This document shows, one piece after another, positions 50,263 to 59,444 of a stretch of 64,000 nt of DNA (position 1 is the stretch's first letter; each line of letters begins with the position of its first letter). The stretch lies in the NCBI GenBank assembly GCA_029261965.1, contig JAJDAH010000477.1, positions 62,001 through 126,000 on the forward strand. Direction: 5' to 3'. The DNA is from Polyangiaceae bacterium. GTDB lineage: Bacteria > Myxococcota_A > Polyangia > Polyangiales > Polyangiaceae. Made by a program: the position numbers and the translations under genes. Below the pieces are notes generated by a model. It had not been told where the DNA came from. It saw nothing but the letters and a program-made list of their open reading frames with translations, and ran no database searches.

Positions 50263-50763
50263 ATGGTACGCGCACACTCGGCCTCGCTCGCGGCGGCGGG
50301 ACTCGCCATCGTCACGGCGTGTGGAAGTGTCGAAGTAACACTGAATGACACCGAGGGCCGCGAGTTCAGCGCCAAATGCAAGAACGACCGATGTGAGCTC
50401 GAGCAGAGCTCGGGGCTCGGGGCACCTGCCGGAAAGCCTGCGCTAGCGCTCACCAGGGAGGGCTGGCTCGTCGGCATCTGCAACGTGGCGGAGGGTGGAC
50501 AGGTGGCGGGACCCGACGATTGCCGGGCCCTTCAGTGCAAAACCGACGCCGAGTGCCCACCGCACCACGGCAAGCAGACTGGCGACTGCATGAATGGTTG
50601 GTGCGTGGATCCGTCGAAGGAGCTTCTGGCGGCCGACGCGGTCATGCTGTGCCTGGCCGGCACCGGCCTCGGGCACGACGGCCCCGATCAGATCGACAAA
50701 TATTCGATGGCACTCAACTGCGGCTCGCCGTGTAAAATTCCCAGCCCTTGTCGACAACCGTAA
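50263..50763 (+). CDS. Small Cys-rich lipoprotein
   Basis: 166 residues. Lipobox IVTAC with Cys near residue 20. About nine further Cys are spread through the mature part (AKCKNDRCE, GICNV, DCRALQCKTDAECPP, GDCMNGWCVD, CGSPCKIPSPC), so it is probably held by disulfides. Unknown function; similar in style to other Cys-rich lipoproteins of the window. Confidence 0.68.
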   Translation: MVRAHSASLAAAGLAIVTACGSVEVTLNDTEGREFSAKCKNDRCELEQSSGLGAPAGKPALALTREGWLVGICNVAEGGQVAGPDDCRALQCKTDAECPPHHGKQTGDCMNGWCVDPSKELLAADAVMLCLAGTGLGHDGPDQIDKYSMALNCGSPCKIPSPCRQP

Positions 50764-50795
50764 GCGTCTGTAGGCTGCCGCGCCCTGACTGAAGG

Positions 50796-52415
50796 ATGAC
50801 GCACGAGCTGATGCGACCAAGTGCGGCGCTAGCCGCGTACGCCGAAACTCTCGTCGAAGGTCGACGTGCGCTCGTGCTCTGTGACTCGAGCAGTGACATC
50901 CCGGAGCTCTTGCTCGACCGGGGCGCGCGGCTGGTTCAAGTGTGTGACGCCGACCAAGCCCGGCTCAGCGAAGCGGCAACGAGAAACGCCTCGAGGAACA
51001 TCACGTTCACTGCGCTACCGGACAAGACGCTGCCGGTTCGTGACGGCTCGTTCGACGTCGCCATCGTGGAGAATCTCGCCACACTCGCGAGCCCGGCTCA
51101 CATCCTCGAAAAGCTGCGACGTGCACTGACCCCTCAAGGGGTGGCGCTCATCGCGTCGCCGAACGACGACGCCAAGGCTCGACTGCTTCCAGACGCGGAC
51201 CAGCACCGATCGGAGACACCGAGCTACTACGAGTTCTACGACCTCGTTGCGGAGCACTTCGAGGAGGTAGCGATGTTCGGACAAACGCCGTTTGTCGGCT
51301 ACGCGCTCGCGAGCTTTGCGCCGGATGGAGAACCCGTACCAGCACTCGACACCGGGCTCGTCCCGGGTGGGGCGGAAGAACCCGAGTGGTTCGTCGCGAT
51401 GGCCAGCTTGCGGGCGATCGAGCTCGAGGACTTCGCCGTCATCCAGCTGCCGTTTCGCGGCACCTTGCCGCAAGCGGCGTCACCCGACGTCGGCGAGGAG
51501 ATCCGAGCAGCCAAAGCCGCGGAGCAAAAGTCGCGCGAACGCATGGCGGAGGTCGAAACCGAGCTCACTCGACTGCGAGAAGAGGCTCGCGCCAAGCCCA
51601 CCGAGACCGAAAGCGACGGACGACTGCAGCAGCTCGAAACCGAGCTGAATCGCCGGGAGGCGTGGATCGCCCAGCTCGAGTCGCGAGCGGCGGCCGCAGA
51701 CGCCAGAGCGGACGAGATGGAAGTCGAGCTGAGCCGTGTGCGAACGCGGGATCGAAAACCCGAGAAGAGTGAAGCCGAGGAACAGCTCCAATCCAAGCTC
51801 GGAGCGGCGGTTCGCCGAGCCGGAGAGCTCGAAGCCGAGCTAGCCGGGGCGCGCTCCAAGAACGAGCGCGCTGCTCGACTCGAAAAGGAGCTCGGACGGG
51901 GGAAGCACCGCATCACCGAGCTCGAAGGCCTGCTCGAGACTCGCTCGAAGAAACTCGAAGCCGAGTTGTCGGCGCTCACCGACGCGGGAGAGCTCGGCGA
52001 CGAGGATCCCAACGCCGAGGAGATCGCGCGCCTCGAAGCTCTGCTGGTTTCGCGCGCCGACGAAATTCAGATGCTCGAGCAGCAACTTCGTGCCGCCGAA
52101 CGCATCGGAAAGGAGCTGGTGCTCGAGGTCGAAGAGCTCCGCGCCCCAACCAGCGACGATTCTCCGGCGAGCGAGCCGGCGTCTCCGGACGCGGATCTCG
52201 ATACGAAGATCGAGCACCTGGCCCGAGTCAACGCCGAACGCGAGGCCGACCTCGAGGCCGCCAGGTGGAGCATCGAGGAGCTGGAAACACGGTTGGCAAA
52301 CGCCGCCGAAGCGGGTGTGGCGCGAGAGCTCGACCAAGCTCGCGCCGAAGTGCAGCGTCAGGCCGTTCTCATCGAGCAACTCGAAGGAAGAGCGACGAGC
52401 GAGCGGGCGCGTTGA
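50796..52415 (+). CDS. Methyltransferase-like domain fused to a long coiled coil
   Basis: 539 residues. The first 210 follow the order of class I SAM methyltransferase strands (ALVLCDSSSDIPELLLDRG, VQVCDADQARL, FDVAIVENLATLASPAHILEKLRRALTPQGVALIA). The first loop lacks the GxGxG pattern, so SAM binding is doubtful. Residues about 230-530 are nearly continuous heptad-rich Glu/Arg/Leu/Ala sequence, a long coiled coil with one break near residue 465. Architecture suggests a structural or scaffold protein, reminiscent of AglZ-like myxobacterial coiled-coil proteins but with a different head. An AAGG Shine-Dalgarno precedes the ATG. Confidence 0.75.
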   Translation: MTHELMRPSAALAAYAETLVEGRRALVLCDSSSDIPELLLDRGARLVQVCDADQARLSEAATRNASRNITFTALPDKTLPVRDGSFDVAIVENLATLASPAHILEKLRRALTPQGVALIASPNDDAKARLLPDADQHRSETPSYYEFYDLVAEHFEEVAMFGQTPFVGYALASFAPDGEPVPALDTGLVPGGAEEPEWFVAMASLRAIELEDFAVIQLPFRGTLPQAASPDVGEEIRAAKAAEQKSRERMAEVETELTRLREEARAKPTETESDGRLQQLETELNRREAWIAQLESRAAAADARADEMEVELSRVRTRDRKPEKSEAEEQLQSKLGAAVRRAGELEAELAGARSKNERAARLEKELGRGKHRITELEGLLETRSKKLEAELSALTDAGELGDEDPNAEEIARLEALLVSRADEIQMLEQQLRAAERIGKELVLEVEELRAPTSDDSPASEPASPDADLDTKIEHLARVNAEREADLEAARWSIEELETRLANAAEAGVARELDQARAEVQRQAVLIEQLEGRATSERAR

Positions 52416-52482
52416 CAGCGCCCAGAGCCGCCTTAGCTTCCACTGTGACTTTCTCTGTCTTGGACCCAGTCCGCCGATTGAC

Positions 52483-53586
52483 ATGAGCCAACGCCGCGAT
52501 TTCTACGACGTTTTGGGGGTGTCACGCGAGGCCGGTGAGGACGAGATCCGCCGCGCCTACAAGAAGGCCGCGGTCAAGTTTCACCCCGACCGCAACCAGG
52601 GGGACGCCGAAGCCGAAGCGAAGTTCAAAGAGGCGACCGAGGCGTATTCGGTGCTTTCGGACCAACAAAAGCGCGGCATCTACGACCAATATGGCCACGC
52701 CGGCCTCGAGGGGCAGGGCGGGTTCGACTTCAACTCGGCGGGCATCGGCGATATTTTCAGCCACTTCCAGGACGTCTTTTCCGACTTCTTCGGCGGGTTC
52801 GGTGGGTTTGGGGGACAGGGAGGAAGGCGCCGCGGCCCCGAACGCGGGCGCGACATCCGCATCGAGGAGGTCGTCACTCTCGGCGAGTCGTTGGTGGGCT
52901 GTAAGAAGGAGGTTCAGGTCCGCGGTGCGGCTCCCTGCGAGACTTGCAAGGGCAGCGGTGCAGCGCCCGGGTCCACTCCCGAAACCTGTGGCGCTTGCCG
53001 GGGCTCCGGTCAGGTCACGACTCAGCGCGGTTTCATCATGTTCAGCACTCCGTGCGGCGACTGCGGTGGGTCGGGGGAGTACATCGCGTCACCCTGCGAA
53101 GACTGCCGAGGCCGCGGCGTGGTCGAAAAGACGCGCAGCGTGCTGGTGACTTTCCCTGCCGGCATCGACTCGGGCCAACGCATGAGAGTTCCCGGACAAG
53201 GCATGCCGGGACCCGCCGGCGCGCCGCCCGGCGATCTCTATGTGGACGTCGAGCTCGCCCCCGACGAGCGCTTCGAGCGCCAGGATCTCGACCTGCTCAC
53301 TCGACACAAGATCGCGTTCGGCGATGCCGCCCTCGGAACGGAGATCGAGATCGACCTCCCGGACGAAACCACCGCACAGGTGCGGGTGGAGCCCGGAACT
53401 CAACCAGGGAGCGTCGTGAGCCTCGAAGGCAAGGGTGTACCGAGCCTCGACCGGCGAAACCGCGGAGCGCTTCACGTCTTGATCGATGTACACGTGCCCA
53501 AGAAACTGTCGAAGAAAGCAAAAAAGCTCCTCCGCGAGCTCGAAGAAGAGCTCGGCGACGAAGCGCGGCGTGCCAAAGCCGTCTGA
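52483..53586 (+). CDS. dnaJ: Chaperone protein DnaJ
   Basis: 367 residues, type I DnaJ. The J domain with HPD (KFHPDRN) stimulates DnaK; a Gly/Phe-rich linker (about 75-110) follows; four CxxCxGxG zinc repeats (CETCKGSG, CGACRGSG, CGDCGGSG, CEDCRGRG) and the C-terminal substrate domains complete it. No dnaK or grpE is adjacent. Lineages like this carry several DnaJ copies, so this may not be the principal one. Confidence 0.94.
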   Translation: MSQRRDFYDVLGVSREAGEDEIRRAYKKAAVKFHPDRNQGDAEAEAKFKEATEAYSVLSDQQKRGIYDQYGHAGLEGQGGFDFNSAGIGDIFSHFQDVFSDFFGGFGGFGGQGGRRRGPERGRDIRIEEVVTLGESLVGCKKEVQVRGAAPCETCKGSGAAPGSTPETCGACRGSGQVTTQRGFIMFSTPCGDCGGSGEYIASPCEDCRGRGVVEKTRSVLVTFPAGIDSGQRMRVPGQGMPGPAGAPPGDLYVDVELAPDERFERQDLDLLTRHKIAFGDAALGTEIEIDLPDETTAQVRVEPGTQPGSVVSLEGKGVPSLDRRNRGALHVLIDVHVPKKLSKKAKKLLRELEEELGDEARRAKAV

Positions 53587-53596
53587 GCAAAGACGC

Positions 53597-55060
53597 TCAG
53601 CGACCGAGAAGGCGCGCCAGACGGTTTCGACTCACGCCGAGACGTCTCGCGGCCTCGGTCTTGTTGCCGGCGCAATCTTCCACCGTACGCTCGGCGTAGA
53701 TGCGAACGGCGTCGTCGAGCCGAAGACCCGCCGTCACTGCCCAGCCGTCGGTAGGTGAGCCGCCCGCCGGCGCTGCCTCTCTCGCCGACCCCGGCAGGAG
53801 CTCCTTGTCGATTCGTCCATCGGGGGAAAGCACCACGGCACTCTCGATCCAATTTTCGAGCTCGCGGACGTTCCCGCTCCAGCGATGCGACCTGAGTGAT
53901 TCGAGCGCGCCAGGAGAGAAAGTCGTCGGGGGGCGCGCGTACCGTTCAGCGAACGCACTGGCGAAGTGGCGAGCGAGGATTTCGATCTCCTCGGGGCCGC
54001 GTTCGCGAAGAGGCGGCACGAGGATCTCGACGACCCGGATTCTGTAGTAGAGATCCTCTCGGAAAACCCCGTCGGCCACGCCACGCTTCAAGTCGTGGTG
54101 AGTCGCCGCGAGAATCCGAACGTCGGACTCGAGGGTCTCCCGACCGCCCACTCGCTCGAAGGTGTGGTCCTGCAAGAACCGAAGAAGCTTGCGCTGAGTA
54201 TCGAGCGGGAGATCGCCGATCTCGTCGAGAAACAACGTCCCCCCGTCGGCAACTTCGACTTTGCCCTTGACGCGGCGATCCGCCCCCGTGAATGCGCCGC
54301 GCTCGTGCCCGAAGAGCTCGCTTTCCACCAGCTCCCCAGGAAGCGTCGTGCAATCCACCGTGACCAGGGGCCCGGCCTGCCGCGGCGAGTTGACGTGCAC
54401 GGCCCTGGCGAACAATCCCTTGCCGGTACCCGTTTCACCCCGAAGCAACACCGTCGCATCGGTTTGCGCGGCAATTGCTATGCGTTGGTAGACCTGCTCG
54501 ATTGCCGGGCTGCGGCCGACGATTCGATTGAACGGGCCACGCATCATGAGGCCGGGGCCCGCGCGATCGTCTGCGCGAAGGGTCGTCATGGCGAGCGCGC
54601 TACCGAGCTGCATGGCCAAGGCGTTCAGATAGCGCTCGTCTTCGTCGTCGAAAGGGCCATCTTGACGGTTGAGCAACTGAATCACGCCTCGCACCGGGCC
54701 TCGCGGGTTCTCTCGCACCGGTGCCACGAGCAAGGTCTTGGTCGTGTAACCCGTCTTGAGATCCGCGCTCGGGTCGAACCGCTCGTCGCGACTCGCGTCG
54801 TCCACCCTGACGGCCTCCCCAGTACGGGCGACAAAACCGACGATTCCGCGCTCCAAGGGCTGCCGTAGCTCTCCGAGCTCGGGCAGGAGGGCCACACGGG
54901 TCACGAGATCTCCGGCCTCGGCATCGACCAGCCAGATCGTGGCTCGATCGGCCCGCAACGCCTCCGCCATTCGTTCGCATGCCGAATCGAGCAGAGCGTC
55001 GAGGTCTACCTCCCTTCCCAGAAGAGAAGCGAGATCGACGAGCAGCGACAGACGTGACAT
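53597..55060 (-). CDS. Sigma-54-dependent transcriptional activator with GAF sensor
   Basis: 487 residues. A GAF domain (about 10-155) binds an unknown ligand. The AAA+ domain (about 185-410) has Walker A GETGTGKG, the sigma-54-contacting GAFTGA loop, Walker B GGTLFLDEIGDL and the Arg-finger region FREDLYYRIRV. A Fis-type HTH closes the protein (TEAARRLGVSRNRLARLL). There is no receiver domain, so the GAF domain or protein interactions set its activity. ATG 55060 is preferred because a TATGCT box lies 18 bases upstream; a GTG at 55108 is possible. Confidence 0.92.
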   Translation of the reverse strand: MSRLSLLVDLASLLGREVDLDALLDSACERMAEALRADRATIWLVDAEAGDLVTRVALLPELGELRQPLERGIVGFVARTGEAVRVDDASRDERFDPSADLKTGYTTKTLLVAPVRENPRGPVRGVIQLLNRQDGPFDDEDERYLNALAMQLGSALAMTTLRADDRAGPGLMMRGPFNRIVGRSPAIEQVYQRIAIAAQTDATVLLRGETGTGKGLFARAVHVNSPRQAGPLVTVDCTTLPGELVESELFGHERGAFTGADRRVKGKVEVADGGTLFLDEIGDLPLDTQRKLLRFLQDHTFERVGGRETLESDVRILAATHHDLKRGVADGVFREDLYYRIRVVEILVPPLRERGPEEIEILARHFASAFAERYARPPTTFSPGALESLRSHRWSGNVRELENWIESAVVLSPDGRIDKELLPGSAREAAPAGGSPTDGWAVTAGLRLDDAVRIYAERTVEDCAGNKTEAARRLGVSRNRLARLLGR

Positions 55061-55078
55061 CGAGATGGGACCGACCAG

Positions 55079-55084
55079 AGCATA
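55079..55084 (-). promoter_or_regulatory. -10-like TATGCT for the sigma-54 activator
   Basis: TATGCT on the minus strand, 18 bases before ATG 55060 and inside the longer alternative reading frame. Confidence 0.3.
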
Positions 55085-55140
55085 GGCCCGGCGTGACGGC
55101 GACGTCACCTTCGCCGCCTCGTGCCGACCCCCCGACTCGC

Positions 55141-55983
55141 TCAGGCCGCCCTCGCGACAGGGTCGAGCTCGATGACTGCGCCTTCACGAGCAGCCACCGT
55201 GCTGACGAAGAGCTTCCGAGCCCGGTCCTCTATCTCGTTCACCTCGGTATCCGACCGCTTCGGGTCGTGGTGGAAGAGCACGAGATTGCCGACCCGGGCC
55301 GAATCCGCAGCCCGGGCCGCTGCAGCGAAGGTCGAGTGCCCCCAGCCGACCTTCGACGGGCCCATATCGCCACGGTACTCCTCGGGCGTGTATTGCGAAT
55401 CGTAGATCAGCACGTCCGCTCCATCGGCCAATTGCTCGAGCGCCGGATCCACACAAGCGAAATGCTCGGTGTCAGTCGCGTACACGACGCTTCGACCCCG
55501 ATGCTCGATGCGATACGCCATCACGCCGCCCGGGTGATTCAGCTTCGCTGTCGTCACGATCGCTTCGCCGACGCGAAATCGCGCGCCGCTCGCCACTTCG
55601 ACCAGCTCCGGCCGCGAGCCGAGCTCATCGAACCGCACGGGAAAATTTGGCGACCGCATTTGCGCTCGAAGCGTCCCTTCGAGACTCGTTCCATCGAGAG
55701 CTGCACCGACAATCTTCAGCTTGGAATCCGGCAAATAGAGCGGAACGAAAAACGGCAAACCCTGGATGTGATCCCAGTGATGGTGACTCAAGAGCAACGT
55801 CGCATCGGTAGCGCCGTCTTTCATCAACGAGTCACCGAGAGATCGAATCCCGGTTCCTGCATCCAGCAAGATGCGGGTCTGTCCGCACGTCACTTCGACA
55901 GAGCTGGTATTGCCCCCGACCTCCGCGGTGTCGGGACCGGGTGATGCGATGCTGCCGCGAACTCCCCAAAATCGTACTTCCAT
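55141..55983 (-). CDS. MBL-fold metallo-hydrolase
   Basis: 280 residues. The metallo-beta-lactamase fold shows the HxHxDH signature ([14 protein letters not shown]) with other ligands in [14 protein letters not shown] and FHHDP. The [10 protein letters not shown] start places it near phosphodiesterase-like members acting on cyclic nucleotides or related phosphoesters. The GGAGG Shine-Dalgarno fixes the ATG. It lies upstream of the sigma-54 activator gene on the same strand, 80 bases away. Substrate unknown. Confidence 0.88.
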   Translation of the reverse strand: MEVRFWGVRGSIASPGPDTAEVGGNTSSVEVTCGQTRILLDAGTGIRSLGDSLMKDGATDATLLLSHHHWDHIQGLPFFVPLYLPDSKLKIVGAALDGTSLEGTLRAQMRSPNFPVRFDELGSRPELVEVASGARFRVGEAIVTTAKLNHPGGVMAYRIEHRGRSVVYATDTEHFACVDPALEQLADGADVLIYDSQYTPEEYRGDMGPSKVGWGHSTFAAAARAADSARVGNLVLFHHDPKRSDTEVNEIEDRARKLFVSTVAAREGAVIELDPVARAA

Positions 55984-56023
55984 GATGCCTCCTATCGGCG
56001 ATGAGTGGTGGGAACGATGGTGC

Positions 56024-56063
56024 CCAGGGTGAGCCGGGTAAGCCGGTGACCAGGGTGACCGGG
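56024..56063 (+). repeat. Low-complexity direct repeat upstream of the MBL-fold gene
   Basis: CCAGGGTGAGCCGGG (56024-56038) and CCAGGGTGACCGGG (56050-56063) are imperfect direct copies, with GTGA/GGGTA steps between. They lie in the divergent gap 55984-56246, which also holds a GGCCGC-TT-GCGGCC hairpin at 56100-56113 and no other feature. Confidence 0.5.
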
Positions 56064-56235
56064 ATGAACCTTTGCGAAACCCGTGCCGGACCGTTCATCG
56101 GCCGCTTGCGGCCAGATCGTCCACCGACACGCTCCGTTTCGAAGCGCCAATCCCGGAGCGCCGCTCCAAACTGGAGCGATTCCTGGCCCCGGAGACTCGC
56201 CGCTCGGCAGGCGTGCGAGCGACCGACGGCGACGG

Positions 56236-56241
56236 TACTAT
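56236..56241 (+). promoter_or_regulatory. -10-like TACTAT before the Cys-rich lipoprotein
   Basis: TACTAT ends 5 bases before ATG 56247. Confidence 0.35.
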
Positions 56242-56246
56242 TGGCC

Positions 56247-56822
56247 ATGACCCTCATCTCCTTCCGAACAGCGTTCGCAACAGCCGTGCTCGTTTTCGGC
56301 GCCACGGCGCTCGGCGCGGGCTGCGGCAGCTCGAGCAACCTCGACTTCGGTCGCCCATGCGACACCGCCAGAGACTGCGGCGGCGGAGAGCCGCTTTGCA
56401 GTGGCGGCCGGTGCGTGGAATGCACCGGTGATTCGGACTGTGAATCGGGCCAAGAATGCAACAAGACCGCCGGCGAATGTGCCGATGTGTGCGAGTCGAG
56501 CGCCGACTGCAACGACGACCGAATTTGCGATACCGGACCGAACGTGTGCGTCGAATGTCGCAACAACGACGACTGCTCGTCGCGTCGACCCTTCTGCGTC
56601 ACCAAGATCGACGAGTGTGTCGAATGCAAGAGCGACGGCGACTGCGAGCGCGGGGTCTGCGACTCCGAGGGCGAATGCGGAGGTTGCAAGAACGACGGCG
56701 ACTGTGACGGCGACGAGCCGTTCTGCGACCCCGAACGCAACCGCTGCATCCAGTGCGAGCGAGACTCACATTGCCGCGTCAACGAGGAGTGCGTTCGCGG
56801 AGAATGCGAATCCCTCGGGTAA
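56247..56822 (+). CDS. Cys-rich lipoprotein with repeated Dickkopf-like modules
   Basis: 191 residues. Lipobox ALGAGC with Cys near residue 25. The whole mature part is Cys repeats of the style C-V-E-C-x(3-4)-D-C (CVECTGDSDCESGQEC, CVECRNNDDCSS, CVECKSDGDCERGVC, CGGCKNDGDCDG, CIQCERDSHCRV), at least five units about 28-33 residues apart. This repeat is a hallmark of myxobacterial surface lipoproteins of unknown role. Highly acidic. Confidence 0.78.
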   Translation: MTLISFRTAFATAVLVFGATALGAGCGSSSNLDFGRPCDTARDCGGGEPLCSGGRCVECTGDSDCESGQECNKTAGECADVCESSADCNDDRICDTGPNVCVECRNNDDCSSRRPFCVTKIDECVECKSDGDCERGVCDSEGECGGCKNDGDCDGDEPFCDPERNRCIQCERDSHCRVNEECVRGECESLG

Positions 56823-56831
56823 TCGAAGATC

Positions 56832-57650
56832 GTGACGGTCAACGACGCCCTCGATGCCATCGACAAACGCGACTACGACACGGTGGAGTCGCTCCGGGAT
56901 CGAATCCAGGCAGAGCACATCGCGCCAATCCTCGGCACGTGGCGTCGGTCACTACCGTGGGAGGCCAAGGACCTCTATGTGGCCTTGCTCATGGACCAGC
57001 GTGACGCGTCGCTGGAACCCCTGATGCAAGATGCCCTCGACGCTCCCATGGTGGAAACGCGGGCCTATTCGATTTGCTACCTCACCGGGAGTTTCTCGAA
57101 GTTCGACCAGCTCCTCGCGGCCGGTGGATGGATCGATCCGGCCAAGGTGGACGCGCGCATCGCCGAGTATCGAGAAAGCACCGGGGTGCGATCGAAAAAC
57201 GCGTGCCCCAATTGCGGCGCGGCGGCTCCACCAAGCGCTCGGGCGTGCACCTACTGCGGGCTCGAGCTCAAACCGGCGCTCGCCGCCCAACCCGACCCCG
57301 GCCTCTTCGTCGTCGACGGACGACACTTCGAAATTCGGACCGGACCGCCGATCAGCAAGACCGACGCGGAGCTTCGAGAGGTCTCCAGCGTGGTTCGTGC
57401 CCCAGACGTCGCAGTGAAGTTCCGGTCGATGGACCAGCCGTTCGGATTCGACATGCTCGTCGTCAGGCTCCTCCGCGTGGACGGCTCGCAGCTCGTGACG
57501 CTCACGGCCAGCAACAACCAGGTCAAACCGACCTCCACGACCCTCTACAAGAGCTGGAAGATTCCGCGCCCGGCCGAGTACGAAATCCACGTGCTCGACG
57601 CCCACCAAAGGCTGCTTGCCAAAACGCGCGTGCGTATCGTGCCCGGCTGA
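56832..57650 (+). CDS. Zinc-ribbon protein, unknown function
   Basis: 272 residues, GTG start 9 bases after the Cys-rich lipoprotein. An N-terminal helical region is followed by a zinc ribbon (CPNCGAAAPPSARACTYCG, about 125-143) and then by a beta-rich C-terminal domain (YEIHVLDAHQRLLAKTRVRIV) that resembles LURP1-like/scramblase folds only loosely. Cytosolic. Just upstream of the macro-domain gene and possibly in the same unit. Confidence 0.65.
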   Translation: MTVNDALDAIDKRDYDTVESLRDRIQAEHIAPILGTWRRSLPWEAKDLYVALLMDQRDASLEPLMQDALDAPMVETRAYSICYLTGSFSKFDQLLAAGGWIDPAKVDARIAEYRESTGVRSKNACPNCGAAAPPSARACTYCGLELKPALAAQPDPGLFVVDGRHFEIRTGPPISKTDAELREVSSVVRAPDVAVKFRSMDQPFGFDMLVVRLLRVDGSQLVTLTASNNQVKPTSTTLYKSWKIPRPAEYEIHVLDAHQRLLAKTRVRIVPG

Positions 57651-57659
57651 GCTGCGCTG

Positions 57660-58115
57660 ATGAACGTCATACAAGGAGATCTCGTCGAGCTCGCGCTGAC
57701 GAACCGTTTCGACGTCATCGTGCACGGCTGCAACTGCCAGTGCACGATGGGCGCCGGCATTGCCGTGCCCATCCGGGCGAGCTTTCCCGAAGCCTACGAA
57801 GTGGATCGCAAAACACAGAAAGGCGACGACGAAAAGCTCGGAACCATCTCCGTTGCACGAATCGACCGTCTCCGCGCACTCCTGTGGGTCGTCAACGCGT
57901 ACACCCAATTCGACTACCGGGGTGGTGGTGTGCTGGTGAACTACGACGCGGTCCGCTCGGCGATGCGAGAGATCCGATCGCGATTTGCTGACCAACGCAT
58001 CGCCTACCCGAAGATCGGGGCCGGGCTGGCCGGAGGCGATTGGCCCACTATCGCCGCGATCATCGACGAAGAGCTCGGGGGCCTCGACCACACGCTCGTT
58101 CAGCTTCCCGGCTGA
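57660..58115 (+). CDS. Stand-alone macro domain protein (ADP-ribose phosphatase/deacylase type)
   Basis: 151 residues, a single macro domain. The ligand loops are intact: INV-like start MNVIQGDLVELAL, HGCNCQCTMGAGIAVPI, and YPKIGAGLAGGDWPTIAAII. This version resembles Poa1/ALC1-like macro domains that remove or bind ADP-ribose derivatives. No ADP-ribosyltransferase (DarT-type toxin) is adjacent, so a toxin-antitoxin role is not supported; a role in NAD-linked repair or tRNA-splicing by-products is possible. Confidence 0.88.
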   Translation: MNVIQGDLVELALTNRFDVIVHGCNCQCTMGAGIAVPIRASFPEAYEVDRKTQKGDDEKLGTISVARIDRLRALLWVVNAYTQFDYRGGGVLVNYDAVRSAMREIRSRFADQRIAYPKIGAGLAGGDWPTIAAIIDEELGGLDHTLVQLPG

Positions 58116-58142
58116 GCGCCCGCGCGTTGTGCCTGTCTCGCC

Positions 58143-59444
58143 TCAGCGACGGGACAAGCGCTGGAGCTCTTCTAGAGTCGCATCGAGCTCGGGTCGCTCG
58201 TCGGGCGCTTGTTTCAAGAATTTCTGGATGTCGTCGTGGGCAGCGATCGCACGATCCGCGACGGGATCACTACCCTTGGCGTAGGCGCCGAGCGCGATGA
58301 GGTCACGTTTGCTCTCGTAGGCTGAAATTAGAGTACGAACCACGGCGGCGGCGGCACGATGTTCGGCGCTGACCACGGTATCCATCACGCGGGAGAGCGA
58401 AGCCGGCACGTCGACCGCCGGGTAGGTTCCGCGCGCGGCAATTTCGCGCTCGAGCACGATGTGACCATCGAGGATTCCTCGCACCTCGTCGGCGATGGGC
58501 TCGTCCATGTCTCCACCTTCGACCAGGACCGTGTAGATCGCGGTGATGGACCCGCGTTCGCCTTGCCCCGTGCGCTCGAGCAGTCGCGGAAGCATCGCAA
58601 AGACACTCGGTGGGTAGCCACGTCGAGCCGGCGGCTCGCCGGCGGCCAGTCCCACTTCGCGTTGAGCCCGTGCCACTCGGGTCACCGAATCCACGAGCAA
58701 CATGACGCTCTTGCCCTGGTCGCGAAAGTGTTCGGCGGCCGCGGTCGCCACTTGAGCGGCCCTGAGCCGTTCGAGGGCTGGGGCGTCACTGGTCGCCACG
58801 ACCACGACTGAACGCTCGCGCGCCTCGAGCCCTAGCGAACGGTCGAGAAATTCACTCACCTCTCGTCCGCGCTCTCCAACGAGCGAAACGACGACGACGT
58901 CCGCCGTCGTTCCCCGCGCAATGGCGCCGAGCAACGTGCTCTTTCCAACTCCAGAGCCTGCAAACAATCCGACACGTTGGCCCACCCCCAGCGTGAGCAA
59001 CGCGTCGATGACCCGAACGCCAGTCGCGATGGACTGGTCGATTGCGCGACGGCCGAGGGCCGGAGGTGCGTCGCGGTCGACGGGCACGGTGGTCGCCGCC
59101 TCGAGCGGTCCCCCGCCGTCGACCGGACGACCGAGCCCGTCGAGCACACGCCCGAGCAAGTGATCGCCAGCACCGACTCGCAACGCTTCACCGGTCGACT
59201 CGACCGAATCGTCGGGACCGACGCCGGTCAGATCACCGAGGGGCATCACTATCACCTCACCGCGATCGAATCCGACGACCTCAGCAGGAAGGGACGACCC
59301 CCGACGGGCGATCATCACCACATCGCCGACCCGAGCACCCGGCAGCGTCACCCGAACTGCCAGGCCCGTGACCGCGAGCACACGCCCGACCGGGCGTAGC
59401 GCCGGCGCATCGGCGAGCCCACGCTTCAATGAGTCGAGGTCCAC
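58143..59444 (-). CDS. FliI/SctN-family secretion ATPase (solitary)
   Basis: About 433 residues from GTG 59444; ATG 59492 or GTG 59555 would extend it. The family normally powers flagellar or type III export. The F1-like catalytic domain is complete: LFAGSGVGKSTLLGAIARG (Walker A), VVSLVGERGREVSEFL, SVMLLVDSVTRVARAQREVG (Walker B and Arg region), GSITAIYTVLVEGGDMDEPIADEVRG and VLEREIAARGTYPAVD. No other flagellar or T3SS gene lies in this window, so it is either a remote part of a scattered export system or has a new partner. Confidence 0.9.
   Translation of the reverse strand: MDLDSLKRGLADAPALRPVGRVLAVTGLAVRVTLPGARVGDVVMIARRGSSLPAEVVGFDRGEVIVMPLGDLTGVGPDDSVESTGEALRVGAGDHLLGRVLDGLGRPVDGGGPLEAATTVPVDRDAPPALGRRAIDQSIATGVRVIDALLTLGVGQRVGLFAGSGVGKSTLLGAIARGTTADVVVVSLVGERGREVSEFLDRSLGLEARERSVVVVATSDAPALERLRAAQVATAAAEHFRDQGKSVMLLVDSVTRVARAQREVGLAAGEPPARRGYPPSVFAMLPRLLERTGQGERGSITAIYTVLVEGGDMDEPIADEVRGILDGHIVLEREIAARGTYPAVDVPASLSRVMDTVVSAEHRAAAAVVRTLISAYESKRDLIALGAYAKGSDPVADRAIAAHDDIQKFLKQAPDERPELDATLEELQRLSRR

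Noticed and set aside
56952-58091. Minus-strand open frame of 379 codons opposite the zinc-ribbon and macro-domain genes
   Set aside because: Both plus-strand genes have recognisable motifs; the minus frame is a shadow.
57660-58115. Macro-domain gene as the antitoxin of a DarTG-type toxin-antitoxin pair
   Set aside because: No DarT-like ADP-ribosyltransferase is adjacent; neighbours are a zinc-ribbon protein and an export ATPase.
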